Source of the DNA: Pannonibacter carbonis
GTDB lineage: Bacteria > Pseudomonadota > Alphaproteobacteria > Rhizobiales > Stappiaceae
DNA: 64,000 nucleotides
Assembly: GCF_003012935.1 (NCBI RefSeq)
Contig: NZ_PUDR01000001.1
Coordinates: forward strand, 262,182-326,181
Direction: 5' to 3'
The first letter of the stretch is position 1. Each line of letters opens with the position of its first letter. The notes below the pieces were generated by a model. It was given only the letters and a program-made list of their open reading frames with translations, was not told where the DNA came from and did no database searches. The translations under genes were made by a program, and so were the position numbers. Positions 47,866 to 56,447 of the stretch are shown piece after piece.

Positions 47866-48168
47866 TCAATGGCCGCCGTCTCGGGCGTCAAAGGCCGCCT
47901 TCTGCTCAGCACTCGCCTCGCTCTGGTAGAGGCGCTTCCAATCCTCATACGGCATGCCGTAGATCGCCTCGCGTGCTGCCTCCCTGGTCATGGGAAGGTC
48001 TCTGGATTCCGCTTCCGCCTGCATCCAGTTGGACAGGCAGTTGCGGCAGAAGCCGGCAAGGTTCATCAGATCGATGTTCTGGACGTCGGTGCGTGCCTGA
48101 AGATGCGCCACCAGACGGCGGAACGCTGCGGCTTCCAGCTCGGTACGGGTCGTGTCGTCAAGGGCCAT
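47866..48168 (-). CDS. DUF1244 family protein
   Basis: A 100-aa protein from ATG 48168, with GGAG 8 nt upstream. The family pattern is clear: AFRRLVAHLQARTDVQNIDL, the conserved pair of Cys in AGFCRNCLSNWM and the motif EAIYGMPYEDWKRLYQ. The function is unknown. It lies 42 bp downstream of the N-formylglutamate amidohydrolase gene on the same strand. Confidence 0.88.
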   Translation of the reverse strand: MALDDTTRTELEAAAFRRLVAHLQARTDVQNIDLMNLAGFCRNCLSNWMQAEAESRDLPMTREAAREAIYGMPYEDWKRLYQSEASAEQKAAFDARDGGH

Positions 48169-48210
48169 GGAACAGTCTCCAGTCGTGTCAAGCAAGGCTC
48201 GGGGCCAAGG

Positions 48211-49005
48211 TCAGTTGTCGGCGCGTGAGCCAAAGTGCCGGATTTCGCGCAGACCGGGCAAGCCGGGCAGACGCGCCAGGATCGGCTCCAGCCGGTCAGC
48301 CCAGGCTTGGACCCCGGCCTCGTCGGCGATGAGATCCTGCCGAACCTCGATCAAGACATGCGCAAGTCCGCGCTGTGTTCCGTGCCGGTACATCGTGTCA
48401 TTCTTGAGTGCGCCGTCATAGGGCTCATTGTCCCCGACAACGATTGCAGGATCGGCGCGAAGCCCATCGATAACCGGTTGAACAGCCCTCGGGTCGCTAT
48501 CCCACAAGACGGCAGCATGCCAGGGACGCGGCGTCCCGCGCCACACGGGCGTATAGCTGTGGATCGAAACAATGACCGGCGCTGGCGCCAGAGCTGCCAT
48601 CTCGTCGAGTGTCCGGGTAATCAGGTCATGGTAGGGGCGGTGATACCGCTCGATCCGCTCCTGGCGCCCCGCAGCATCGATCTTCGCATTTCCCGGCACC
48701 ACAGCCCCGTCCGACAGGCGCATGACGATGGTCGGATCATCCTCGCCCCGGTTCGGATCAATCAGCAGTCGGGAATATGTGGTCATCAAGGCGGGGGCCG
48801 TCAGGCGGCGTGCCAGTTCCAGCGTCAGCGGTCGGCCACCGATGTCATAGGCTATGTGGCGCTCGAGTTGCGCCGCCGGCACGCCGAGATCACCATACTC
48901 CGGAGGAATGGAATTGCGGGCGTGATCGCACAGCAGCAACAGGCCACCTGCCATGTTGCCGGCTAAAGTCTCGAATGGCCCGGATGCGGGCGGAAAATCA
49001 GGCAT
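48211..49005 (-). CDS. N-formylglutamate amidohydrolase family protein (copy 1)
   Basis: A 264-aa protein. LLLCDHARNSIPPEYGDLG, HIAYDIGG, RLLIDPNRGEDDPT and IVSIHSYTPVWRG carry the His, Asp and Glu residues of the N-formylglutamate amidohydrolase (HutG-like) fold, a zinc amidase. There is no histidine-degradation operon around it, so the natural substrate is uncertain. A second, different member of the fold lies at 55411. Confidence 0.88.
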   Translation of the reverse strand: MPDFPPASGPFETLAGNMAGGLLLLCDHARNSIPPEYGDLGVPAAQLERHIAYDIGGRPLTLELARRLTAPALMTTYSRLLIDPNRGEDDPTIVMRLSDGAVVPGNAKIDAAGRQERIERYHRPYHDLITRTLDEMAALAPAPVIVSIHSYTPVWRGTPRPWHAAVLWDSDPRAVQPVIDGLRADPAIVVGDNEPYDGALKNDTMYRHGTQRGLAHVLIEVRQDLIADEAGVQAWADRLEPILARLPGLPGLREIRHFGSRADN

Positions 49006-49108
49006 TGTTCGGGGGACTTTGCAGGATGAGGATCGTTATTCAGGTGACGCAGAACACCACGTTGCGTAAGGAATAGATCAACTCGCCGCATCAACCAACA
49101 GGCAAGGC

Positions 49109-50410
49109 ATGGCTATAGACATCCGTTTTGCGCCCCTGCTGCTCAAACTCTTCGACACCGCAGTCGCAGCAGCCAAGGCTGAAACGGCATTGCCGCCGCA
49201 TCTGCCAAATCCGGGCACTGCAGGCCGGATCATTCTGCTGGCCGCCGGCAAGGCGGCAGGTGCCATGCTGCAGGTGGCGGAGACCCACTACCTCGAAACA
49301 CTCGGTCTGCCGGCAGACCGGCTCGTCGGCCTGGGGGTCACCCGCCATGGCTACGCGAGGCCGACCAGGCATCTGGAACTGATCGAGGCAGGGCACCCGG
49401 TACCGGACGCGGCCGGGGTTTCAGCTACCTTGCGTTGCCTGGACCTTGCGGCATCGGCACACAGCGACGATCATGTCGTCGTGCTTCTTTCCGGCGGCGC
49501 ATCCGCCAACTGGATTGCTCCAGCTGCCGGCATCAGTCTGGCTGACAAGCAGGATCTGACCCGGCAGATGCTGCGGTCCGGCGCGACGATCCGCGAGATC
49601 AACTGCATTCGCAAGCATCTGTCACGCATCAAGGGCGGACGGCTGGCCCGTGCCGTCCCAGACGGCGTCCAATTGACGACACTTGCCATATCTGACGTGC
49701 CTCAGGATGATCCGGCCGTCATCGGCTCCGGCCCGACCGTCGGCGACCCGACAACGCTGGCCGATGCCCGCGCAGCCTGCGCCCAGCACGGCATCACCTT
49801 GTCCCGCGCCATCGCCGCGGCCCTGAACAATCCGGGCAACGAGACGCCGACGCCGGAGGATCCGATATTCGCCCGAGCCGTCTACCGGCTTGTCGCGCGC
49901 CCCGGCCTGTCGCTCGATCGTGCCGCCGATGTCGCGCGGGCAGCCGGCTACGATGTTCACCTGCTCGGCGACAGCCTGGAGGGCGAGGCCCGTGACCGAG
50001 CGTCAGAGCATGCCGCGATGGCCCGCCATCTGACAGAAAATGGCCGCAAGGCCGTGCTGTTGTCAGGCGGGGAACTCACCGTCACCATTCGCGGCGATGG
50101 CACCGGAGGGCCGAACCAGGAATATGCGCTGGCACTGGCGATTGCCCTTGATGGCAAGCCGGGCATCGCTGCGGTTGCTGGAGATACGGATGGCACCGAT
50201 GGCGGCAAAGGGGAAGCGACCGATCCGGCCGGCGCCATGATCGACCCGCAGACGCTTGCCCGCGCAAGAGCCATGGGTCTTGATGCTGCCGCATTTCTCG
50301 CCAGAAACGACAGTACCGGCTTCTTCAGGCGACTGGGTGATCTGCTGACGCCAGGACCGACCTACACGAATGTCAACGACTTCCGAGCTGTGATCGTTGA
50401 CAAGCCGTGA
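49109..50410 (+). CDS. ttuD: Glycerate 2-kinase / MOFRL-domain protein (TtuD type)
   Basis: A 433-aa enzyme of the type-2 glycerate kinase family (often labelled hydroxypyruvate reductase), phosphorylating D-glycerate to 2-phosphoglycerate. N-terminal domain with LLAAGKAAGAML, LVGLGVTRHGYA and VVLLSGGASANW. The C-terminal MOFRL domain has LLSGGELTVTIRGDGTGGPNQEYA-type residues (SGGELTV, GPNQEYALA) and AGDTDGTDG. It starts a run with a DUF1036 gene and pyruvate kinase, which would send glycerate to pyruvate via enolase. Confidence 0.92.
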   Translation: MAIDIRFAPLLLKLFDTAVAAAKAETALPPHLPNPGTAGRIILLAAGKAAGAMLQVAETHYLETLGLPADRLVGLGVTRHGYARPTRHLELIEAGHPVPDAAGVSATLRCLDLAASAHSDDHVVVLLSGGASANWIAPAAGISLADKQDLTRQMLRSGATIREINCIRKHLSRIKGGRLARAVPDGVQLTTLAISDVPQDDPAVIGSGPTVGDPTTLADARAACAQHGITLSRAIAAALNNPGNETPTPEDPIFARAVYRLVARPGLSLDRAADVARAAGYDVHLLGDSLEGEARDRASEHAAMARHLTENGRKAVLLSGGELTVTIRGDGTGGPNQEYALALAIALDGKPGIAAVAGDTDGTDGGKGEATDPAGAMIDPQTLARARAMGLDAAAFLARNDSTGFFRRLGDLLTPGPTYTNVNDFRAVIVDKP

Positions 50411-50458
50411 GCTGACCTACAAAACGAGCAAGCCGAACGCCGGAAGACGAGCAACCAG

Positions 50459-50947
50459 ATGAAAAAAGAAGAGTATCGTCGATACGAGCGCGAGCCGGCT
50501 GTGTCTTGCCGGTTCTCAAGCCGTATCCTGCTCTTCGTTTTTGGCTTCTTGTGCCTTGCTCTACTGCCAGATATCGCCAAGGCGGATCTTCGGCTCTGCA
50601 ACAAGACCGAGAGCAAGGTTGGCGTTGCGATCGGATACAAGGACAAGACGGACTGGGTCACCGAGGGCTGGTGGAACCTCGGGCCAAACAGTTGTGAGGT
50701 TCTGGTTCCCGGGGCCCTCGTGTCACGCTTCTATTACATTTACGCTGTCGACTACGATCAGTTTGGCGAATGGGGTGGACGCGCGTACATGTGTACCCGC
50801 GAAAAGGAATTCACGATTCGCGGGATCGAGGACTGTGTCGCGCGTGGCTATGAGCGCACCGGATTTTTCGAGATCGACACAGGTGAACAAAGCAACTGGA
50901 CGGTTCAACTGACGGAACCGGTACAACAGGGGACAGGCGGGCGATGA
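50459..50947 (+). CDS. DUF1036 exported protein
   Basis: A 162-aa protein. The membrane or signal segment FVFGFLCLALLPDIAKA near residues 26-42 is followed by the DUF1036 core: LRLCNKTESKVGVAIGYKDK, WVTEGWWNLGPNSCEVLV and YYIYAVDYD. Conserved Cys may form disulfides in the periplasm. The function is unknown. Its stop overlaps the pyk start (ATGA), so expression is coupled to glycolysis in this arrangement. Confidence 0.87.
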   Translation: MKKEEYRRYEREPAVSCRFSSRILLFVFGFLCLALLPDIAKADLRLCNKTESKVGVAIGYKDKTDWVTEGWWNLGPNSCEVLVPGALVSRFYYIYAVDYDQFGEWGGRAYMCTREKEFTIRGIEDCVARGYERTGFFEIDTGEQSNWTVQLTEPVQQGTGGR

Positions 50948-52380
50948 GACGCAATCGACGGGTAAAAATTCTGGCAACTCTGGGCCCGTCCTCTTCCGAT
51001 CCGGAGATGATCGAGAAGCTGTTTCGTGCGGGCGCGGATGTTTTCCGCATCAACATGAGCCATTCGAGCCATGACCTGATGCGCGAACTGGTGGCGCGGA
51101 TCCGCGCCGTGGAAGAAAAGGTCAAGCGGCCGATCAGCATTCTCGCCGATCTTCAGGGCCCGAAGCTGCGCGTCGGCAAGTTTGCCGATGGCCCGGTCAT
51201 ACTGGAAGATGGCGCAAGCTTCGTGCTGGATGCCGACCCGACCCCGGGCGACATCAACCGCGTGCACCTGCCACATCCGGAAATCCTGAAGGCCCTGCAG
51301 CCGGGGCACCGCCTGCTGCTCGACGACGGCAAGATCCGCCTTCTCGTGACTGAATGCACGGCAAGCCGCGCACTCACCCGCGTGGAAGTTGGCGGCAAGC
51401 TCTCCGACAAGAAGGGCGTCAGCGTTCCCGATTCCGAAATCGCTCTCAGCGCCATGACCGAGAAGGACCACAAGGACATTCTTGCCGTGCTCGACGCCAA
51501 TGTCGACTGGGTTGCCCTGTCCTTCGTGCAGCGTCCCGACGACATCGCCGAAGTACGCAAGATCGTGCGCGGCCGCGCCGGCATTCTCGCCAAGATCGAG
51601 AAGCCGCAGGCCATCGACCGTCTTGCCGAGATCATCGAACTGTCCGACGCCCTTATGGTCGCCCGTGGCGATCTGGGCGTGGAAATGCCGCTGGAACAGG
51701 TTCCCGGCCTGCAGAAGCGCATCACCCGCGCCGCCCGCCGCGCCGGCAAGCCGGTGGTCGTGGCAACGCAGATGCTGGAATCGATGATCACCGCTCCGGT
51801 TCCGACCCGTGCCGAAGTCTCGGACGTCGCCACCGCCGTGTTCGAGGGCGCCGATGCCATCATGTTGTCGGCTGAATCCGCTGCAGGCCAGTTCCCGGTG
51901 GAAGCCGTCAGCACGATGGACAAGATCGCCCAGCAGGTGGAGCAGGACAGCAACTTCCGCAGCATCATCCATGCGCAGCGCACGGATCCGGAAGCAACGG
52001 GCGCCGACGCGATTTCAGCCGCTGCCCGCCAGATTGCCGAGACGCTGAACCTTGCGGCCGTCGTCTGCTACACCTCGTCCGGTGCCACCGGCCTGCGTGC
52101 AGCGCGCGAGCGCCCGTCGACACCGGTAATCGCCCTGTCACCGGTCGTGGGCACTGCCCGCCGTCTGGCTCTTGCCTGGGGCCTGCACTGCGTTGTCAGC
52201 GAGGATGCCAACGACGAAGAGGACATGGTCGACCGCGCCTGCCGCATTGCGCATCAGGAAGAGTTCGCCAAGCCCGGCCAGCGGGTCATCATCACCGCCG
52301 GCGTTCCCTTCGGCACGCCCGGCTCGACCAACATGCTGCGCATCGCCTTCGTCGGCAGCGACGGCAAGTCGGGTCTCTAA
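50944..52380 (+). CDS. pyk: Pyruvate kinase
   Basis: A 478-aa enzyme making pyruvate and ATP from PEP and ADP. KILATLGPSSSDPEMI, MSHSSHD with the substrate Arg upstream, ADLQGPKLRVGKF, catalytic Lys in ILAKIEKPQAI, MVARGDLGVEMPLEQVP and QMLESMITAPVPTRAE are present, with the C-terminal allosteric domain. The overlap with DUF1036 and upstream ttuD recalls the ttuD-pyk (ttuE) pairing of Agrobacterium. A terminator follows. Confidence 0.97.
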   Translation: MRRNRRVKILATLGPSSSDPEMIEKLFRAGADVFRINMSHSSHDLMRELVARIRAVEEKVKRPISILADLQGPKLRVGKFADGPVILEDGASFVLDADPTPGDINRVHLPHPEILKALQPGHRLLLDDGKIRLLVTECTASRALTRVEVGGKLSDKKGVSVPDSEIALSAMTEKDHKDILAVLDANVDWVALSFVQRPDDIAEVRKIVRGRAGILAKIEKPQAIDRLAEIIELSDALMVARGDLGVEMPLEQVPGLQKRITRAARRAGKPVVVATQMLESMITAPVPTRAEVSDVATAVFEGADAIMLSAESAAGQFPVEAVSTMDKIAQQVEQDSNFRSIIHAQRTDPEATGADAISAAARQIAETLNLAAVVCYTSSGATGLRAARERPSTPVIALSPVVGTARRLALAWGLHCVVSEDANDEEDMVDRACRIAHQEEFAKPGQRVIITAGVPFGTPGSTNMLRIAFVGSDGKSGL

Positions 52381-52401
52381 GACCCGCCTAACGCACCATT
52401 C

Positions 52402-52430
52402 AACGGCCCGCTTCGGCGGGCCGTTTCATT
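52402..52430 (+). terminator. Intrinsic terminator of pyk
   Basis: A perfect 10-bp stem AACGGCCCGC / GCGGGCCGTT with a TTCG tetraloop, then TCATTTC. The U-tract is short. Confidence 0.8.
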
Positions 52431-52457
52431 TCGCGCCGCGCCACAGCCTCTCAGAGC

Positions 52458-53450
52458 TTAACCCCTTGAAACATCGACACCTTGCCTCTCCTGTTCCGGC
52501 TCGGCGCTAGGCTTGGCCGGCAGGATGTTGAGAAGGCCGAGGATGAGCTTCGCTATCTCTGCGGCATGGGCGTGGTGCGGCATGTGGCCAGCGCCTGGCA
52601 ATTCGATCAGCCGTGCCGCGCGCAGGTCCCGCTTGAGGCCGCGCGAATGGATGCTTGGCCAGACAACGCTGTCCTGATCCCCCGTGACAATAACGGCCGG
52701 CTGGGCAATCTGCGGATAGGCCTCAGCCTGCTTCGCCAGATGCCGGTTGAAGGCCGCCAGATCGCAGGCATTGGAGCGAAAACTCTCCGGCCGGAACAGC
52801 AGCTCGAGCCCGATCTTCCGGTCATAGTCCTCCGGCACAGGATCCGGAGCAAACACATGGCGCATCGAGGCAGGGGCAACCCTCTCGGTAACGGGCAGCG
52901 CAATCAACCGGCAAAACAACCAGCCAAGGATCGGCAGTGCCGCCAGCCGGTAGTACCAGGCGACCTTGCCGTTCCAGGGGTGGGTCGCAGGCGCCAGAAG
53001 GGCAAGACCCGTCACGCGGGAAGGTGCCTCCAGCGCCATGGCAACAGCCACGGCTGCCCCAAAGGAATGCCCGACGACCGTAAAGGAGGAATAACCAAGC
53101 TGCGTCATCGCCGCGAGCATCCGCCGTGCCTGGTCACGCGGGCTCGCACGCCGGCCCAGGCGGCGCTCGGAATGCCCTAGCCCTGGGCGGTCCATATAGA
53201 CGCGCCGGATATGGTCCGGAAACTGGCTCTCGAAGGCCATGCAGAGATCCTGAAGGTTGCCGCTTGCCCCATGCACGAACAGGACCACCGGCGCTCCCGG
53301 CAGGTCGTCCGCACCTTCTTCCAGCACATGCACCTTTGCGCCTTCCACCAGGATCAACCGGCCGGCTGGCGGATTGGCGCGGGCATACTGCCTCCGCCGA
53401 ACTTCGGTATAGGCAGCAAGGAAGAAGACGATAAGAAGCAGCACTTGCAT
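52458..53450 (-). CDS. Alpha/beta hydrolase, membrane-anchored
   Basis: A 330-aa protein. The N-terminal hydrophobic segment MQVLLLIVFFLAAYTEVRRR anchors it. The fold has LFVHGASGNLQDL (oxyanion), nucleophile Ser in VVGHSFGAAVAVAMAL near residue 128, a downstream Asp in VTGDQDSVVW and His in GAGHMPHHA. The substrate is unknown. The last 20 or so residues after GLLNIL are encoded by half of an intergenic repeat (52466-52527) and are charged and non-conserved. The frame is open to 53525; neither start has a strong ribosome site. Confidence 0.87.
   Translation of the reverse strand: MQVLLLIVFFLAAYTEVRRRQYARANPPAGRLILVEGAKVHVLEEGADDLPGAPVVLFVHGASGNLQDLCMAFESQFPDHIRRVYMDRPGLGHSERRLGRRASPRDQARRMLAAMTQLGYSSFTVVGHSFGAAVAVAMALEAPSRVTGLALLAPATHPWNGKVAWYYRLAALPILGWLFCRLIALPVTERVAPASMRHVFAPDPVPEDYDRKIGLELLFRPESFRSNACDLAAFNRHLAKQAEAYPQIAQPAVIVTGDQDSVVWPSIHSRGLKRDLRAARLIELPGAGHMPHHAHAAEIAKLILGLLNILPAKPSAEPEQERQGVDVSRG
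52466..52527. repeat. Half-copy F of palindromic repeat family 2, inside a gene
   Basis: About 60 bp (TTGAAACATCGACACCTTGC to GGCTTGGCCGGCAGGATG) match the right half of copy E with a handful of differences. It forms the 3' end of the alpha/beta hydrolase gene and supplies its last 20 or so codons and near-terminal stop. Confidence 0.8.
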
Positions 53451-53614
53451 GGAAGACCAAAGCCGGAGATGCGGGACGGAATGAAGGCCAGCCTCTCGGG
53501 CGGGCAGACACGGTTGTCGCGTCATACGGCCTGTACGCAGGCCATCACCTCAAGGTTCATTCCCCCGCCCGCAATTGAAGGCACAGGATAGCTGGGCTGG
53601 CATGAAACGAGAGT

Positions 53615-54256
53615 TCAGGTCGGTTTGCCGGCAAGCTGGGTTTCCAGCTGTTCCACGGCCTTTCGCGCGGAATCAAGCAGCGGATAGACCTCGAGCACCT
53701 TGCGGAACGTCGCCAATGCCCGCTGCTCCTGATCGAGCTGCCGCTGGATGATGGCAAGCCCGGACAGGGCTCCCCAGTGACGCGGCTCGAGCGCCAGCAC
53801 GCGTTCGATGTCGGCAAGCGAACGGCCGAAGTCCTGGCGCATGTAGTAAACGGTGGCGCGGCGGTTCCAGCCTTCCGCATAGGATGGCTTCATCGTCACC
53901 ACATTGTCGAGAAGATCGAGCGCCAGCGGATAATTCTCGGCCTTGAGCGCAATCGCCGCCCGCTCCATCAAGAGATCAACCGTATCGCTGCCGGATTGGA
54001 GCCAGACGATCTGGATCCGCCGCGCGATGCGCCTGGCCTCACCCTCGCTGTTGGCCGCAGCCAATTGGCGGTAGAGCGTCTCGACTGGGGGTTCCTCGAC
54101 GCTGCGCGTCTTCGGCTCATCCGGCGCTGGAGCTTCGGGCAAGGTCCCTAGGTCCTCCGCCCGGGGCTCATCGGAGCCGGGAGGGACAGGTTGCGCCAGT
54201 CCGCCAACGGGCAGCAGGAGCGGAACAAGAAACGTCAGAAACAGGAAAAGCCGCAT
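53615..54256 (-). CDS. Exported TPR-repeat protein
   Basis: A 213-aa protein. Signal peptide MRLFLFLTFLVPLLLPVGGL with an LAQ-type end, then an acidic Pro-rich linker to about residue 55. About three TPR units follow (YPLALDLLDNVVTMKPSYAE, GWNRRATVYYMRQDFGRSLA, ALSGLAIIQRQLDQEQRALA). It is probably a periplasmic scaffold; the partner is unknown. Confidence 0.87.
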   Translation of the reverse strand: MRLFLFLTFLVPLLLPVGGLAQPVPPGSDEPRAEDLGTLPEAPAPDEPKTRSVEEPPVETLYRQLAAANSEGEARRIARRIQIVWLQSGSDTVDLLMERAAIALKAENYPLALDLLDNVVTMKPSYAEGWNRRATVYYMRQDFGRSLADIERVLALEPRHWGALSGLAIIQRQLDQEQRALATFRKVLEVYPLLDSARKAVEQLETQLAGKPT

Positions 54257-54337
54257 GCGCCAAGTATCCCCAGCTGCACGCGGCGGTCAATCCTTGAATG
54301 CAAGAAGGCGGCTCACGAAAACGGGAGCCTTCCCTGC

Positions 54338-54463
54338 TCAGCCCTGGCGGGCCTTGTAGCGCGGGTTCTTCTTGTTGATGATGTAGACGCGGCCCTTGCG
54401 GCGAACCATGCGGTTTTCCCGGTGACGAGCCATCAGCGCCTTGAGCGAGTTCTTGATTTTCAT
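54338..54463 (-). CDS. rpmJ: 50S ribosomal protein L36 (41-aa alpha type)
   Basis: A 41-aa frame from ATG 54463 to TGA 54338. It reads [20 protein letters not shown] followed by [20 protein letters not shown] and a final G. This is the longer, zinc-ligand-poor L36 of alphaproteobacteria, a component of the large ribosomal subunit. It is preceded on the minus strand by a tRNA-Val terminator. Confidence 0.95.
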   Translation of the reverse strand: MKIKNSLKALMARHRENRMVRRKGRVYIINKKNPRYKARQG

Positions 54464-54498
54464 CGTTCTGTCCCCGGAAGGGCCCTGCTGTTCTACTC

Positions 54499-54524
54499 AA
54501 AAGAAACGGGCGCGAAAGCGCCCG
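54499..54524 (-). terminator. Intrinsic terminator downstream of tRNA-Val
   Basis: The perfect stem CGGGCGC / GCGCCCG with a tetraloop is followed on the minus strand by TTTCTTTTG. It separates tRNA-Val from rpmJ. Confidence 0.75.
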
Positions 54525-54592
54525 CATGGACTGGCGGTAGGAAATCACCCGGCGCAAGCATGCGCCATGGAGGTTTCCCGCTACCCGCATCG

Positions 54593-54612
54593 GGGAAAGC
54601 TTTCGCTTTCCC
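54593..54612 (-). other. Hairpin just downstream of tRNA-Val
   Basis: The perfect stem GGGAAAGC / GCTTTCCC with a 4-nt loop lies 11 nt past the tRNA 3' end. It is probably part of the tRNA precursor trailer and a processing guide. Confidence 0.5.
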
Positions 54613-54623
54613 GTCTGCAAGAA

Positions 54624-54698
<75 letters not shown>

Positions 54699-54832
54699 GA
54701 AATCTTCGGAACAAAGCGTCGAAACGCTGCGGTGGAGGTGCGTATAACGGGGTTCCGGGGACTATGCAAGAGGCGTTTTTTCGAACCCGTCAAACAATCT
54801 TCAGTTCCCATGCCGGCTGTGGAAACTTCGCC

Positions 54833-55192
54833 TCAGGCGGCGAGCATGCGCTCCACTTCCTGCACCAGGTCCTTGAGATGGAACGGCTTGGACAGAACCT
54901 TGGCGTCCTTCGGAGCATTGGAGTCCGGGTTCAATGCAACGGCGGCAAAGCCGGTGATGAACATCACCTTGAGATCCGGATCGAGCTGGGTGGCGCGGCG
55001 TGCAAGCTCGATCCCGTCCATCTCCGGCATCACGATGTCGGTCAGGAGCAGCGCGAAAGGCTCCTCGCGCAGCCGTTCATAGGCGCTCTTGCCATTATCG
55101 AAGGACACCACGTCGTGCCCTGCATTTTCCAGCGCCTTCGCCAGGAAGCGGCGCATGTCATTGTCGTCTTCCGCCAGAAGAATTCGCGACAT
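54833..55192 (-). CDS. cpdR: Cell-cycle response regulator CpdR
   Basis: A 119-aa single-domain receiver (MSRILLAEDDNDMRRFLAKA). Phospho-acceptor Asp52 in LLTDIVMPEMDGIELAR, acidic pocket EDD, switch Thr in FITGFAAVAL and Lys in LSKPFHLKDLVQEV. Sequence and length match CpdR, which when unphosphorylated docks on ClpX and primes degradation of CtrA, PdeA and others. A TTG at 55201 in frame would add three residues. It is divergent from the second N-formylglutamate amidohydrolase. Confidence 0.92.
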   Translation of the reverse strand: MSRILLAEDDNDMRRFLAKALENAGHDVVSFDNGKSAYERLREEPFALLLTDIVMPEMDGIELARRATQLDPDLKVMFITGFAAVALNPDSNAPKDAKVLSKPFHLKDLVQEVERMLAA

Positions 55193-55410
55193 TTGGGACA
55201 ACCGTCAAACTCCGAACAATCCGAAGCCACCCTTTCCGGATGACCGTTTCACTGCATTTTAGTGTTTCAGGTCGCCGTAAAGATAGAGTGAAGCGCATGG
55301 TCAGTGCCAGAGCCGTCTCAGGTGTGGACAGATCGACCGATTCATTGGAAAGATACAAGCTTGAACAGTGCGTTGGGGAGAGCGCAGCACGCACACAGCG
55401 GGGGGAAAGA

Positions 55411-56301
55411 ATGAAGATCGTAACGGACTTCCGCTCTGAACCGCCGTTCGAAATTCTCGCGCCCGCAGACCAGCGCCTCCCGTTCGTGTTCAACTCCCCG
55501 CATTCCGGCACCTGCTATCCGCAAAGTTTCCTTGACGCCTCGCGCCTCGACCGGCTGACGATTCGACGCTCGGAAGATGCTTTCGTCGATGAACTTTTTG
55601 CCGGCGTGGTTCCCATGGGTTCCCCGCTGCTGCGGGTCCGCTTCCCGCGCGTCTATCTCGACGTCAACCGCGAGCCTTATGAGCTCGATCCGAAGATGTT
55701 CGAGGGCAGGCTGCCACCTTATGCCAACACCCGCTCGCTGCGCGTAGCCGGCGGGCTGGGCACCATTGCCCGCATCGTCAGCGAATCGCGGGAGATCTAT
55801 TCCCACCGGCTGACCGTCGAGGAGGGGATGGAGCGGATCGAGACACTGTACAAGCCCTACCACAACACCCTGCGACGCCTGCTGGCCCAGACCCATGTCA
55901 ATTTCGGCTTTGCGGTCCTGATCGACTGCCACTCGATGCCGTCAACCATTCGCTGCCAGACCACCGGAACCCGCCCGGATTTCATCCTCGGAGATCGCTA
56001 CGGCACCAGTTGCCCGACGGAACTGACTGATCTTGCGGCCAGCCTGCTCAAGGCCAAGGGATACACCGTCAGCCGCAACAAGCCTTACGCCGGCGGCTTC
56101 ATCACCGAGCACTACGGCCGCCCCGCCAAAGGGCTGCATGCGCTGCAGATCGAGATCAACCGGGGCCTCTACATGGACGAGCACCTGCATGTCCCGACCG
56201 AGGGCATGGCGAGGCTTGCCGACGACCTGATGGACGTCCTGCGCGATCTGACCTGCATGCCGGACGTGTCCCTGCTGCCGGTGCGCCTTGCTGCCGAGTG
56301 A
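55411..56301 (+). CDS. N-formylglutamate amidohydrolase family protein (copy 2)
   Basis: A 296-aa protein from ATG 55411, with GGGGGAAAG just upstream. RLPFVFNSPHSGTCYPQSFL, RSEDAFVDELF, FPRVYLDVNREPYELDP and VLIDCHSMPS carry the metal and substrate residues of the fold. KGLHALQIEINRGLYMDE is near the C-terminus. It is distinct from the copy at 48211 (different N-terminal motif). It lies opposite cpdR and before the MmgR-like RNA. Confidence 0.88.
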   Translation: MKIVTDFRSEPPFEILAPADQRLPFVFNSPHSGTCYPQSFLDASRLDRLTIRRSEDAFVDELFAGVVPMGSPLLRVRFPRVYLDVNREPYELDPKMFEGRLPPYANTRSLRVAGGLGTIARIVSESREIYSHRLTVEEGMERIETLYKPYHNTLRRLLAQTHVNFGFAVLIDCHSMPSTIRCQTTGTRPDFILGDRYGTSCPTELTDLAASLLKAKGYTVSRNKPYAGGFITEHYGRPAKGLHALQIEINRGLYMDEHLHVPTEGMARLADDLMDVLRDLTCMPDVSLLPVRLAAE

Positions 56302-56356
56302 GAATCCGCACTCCCCATTTTCCAGATCAGCAATGAACTGCCGCAAGGCGTGCGTA

Positions 56357-56447
56357 TAAAAAAAGGGCCGCTCCAATGGAGGCGGCCCGAGTCTAGGGAG
56401 GAAACGCCCAAGGAGGGCGGCGGCTACAGCAAAACGCTGTATCGCGC
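56357..56447 (-). ncRNA. mmgR: MmgR-like (alpha-r8 family) small RNA
   Basis: The minus strand carries an about 90-nt unit: candidate -35 TTGACG (56482-56477) and an A/T-richer -10 near 56458-56451, then hairpin CGCCC-TCCTT-GGGCG (56419-56405), then the unpaired stretch TTTCCTCCCT (56404-56395), then a terminator stem GGGCCGCCTCC...GGAGCGGCCC with seven T. UUUCCUCCCU in a single-stranded linker is the hallmark I recall for the alpha-r8/MmgR sRNAs, which limit polyhydroxybutyrate accumulation in Sinorhizobium meliloti. Ends are estimates. Confidence 0.78.
56358..56388 (-). terminator. Intrinsic terminator of the MmgR-like sRNA
   Basis: GC-rich stem (GGGCCGCCTCC / GGAGCGGCCC) and seven T on the minus strand. 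No protein gene ends here on that strand, which supports a separate short transcript. Confidence 0.88.

Noticed and set aside
53557..53880. 107-aa minus-strand frame within the exported TPR gene
   Set aside because: It is an overlapping alternative frame of the TPR-protein gene, which has a signal peptide and TPR pattern.
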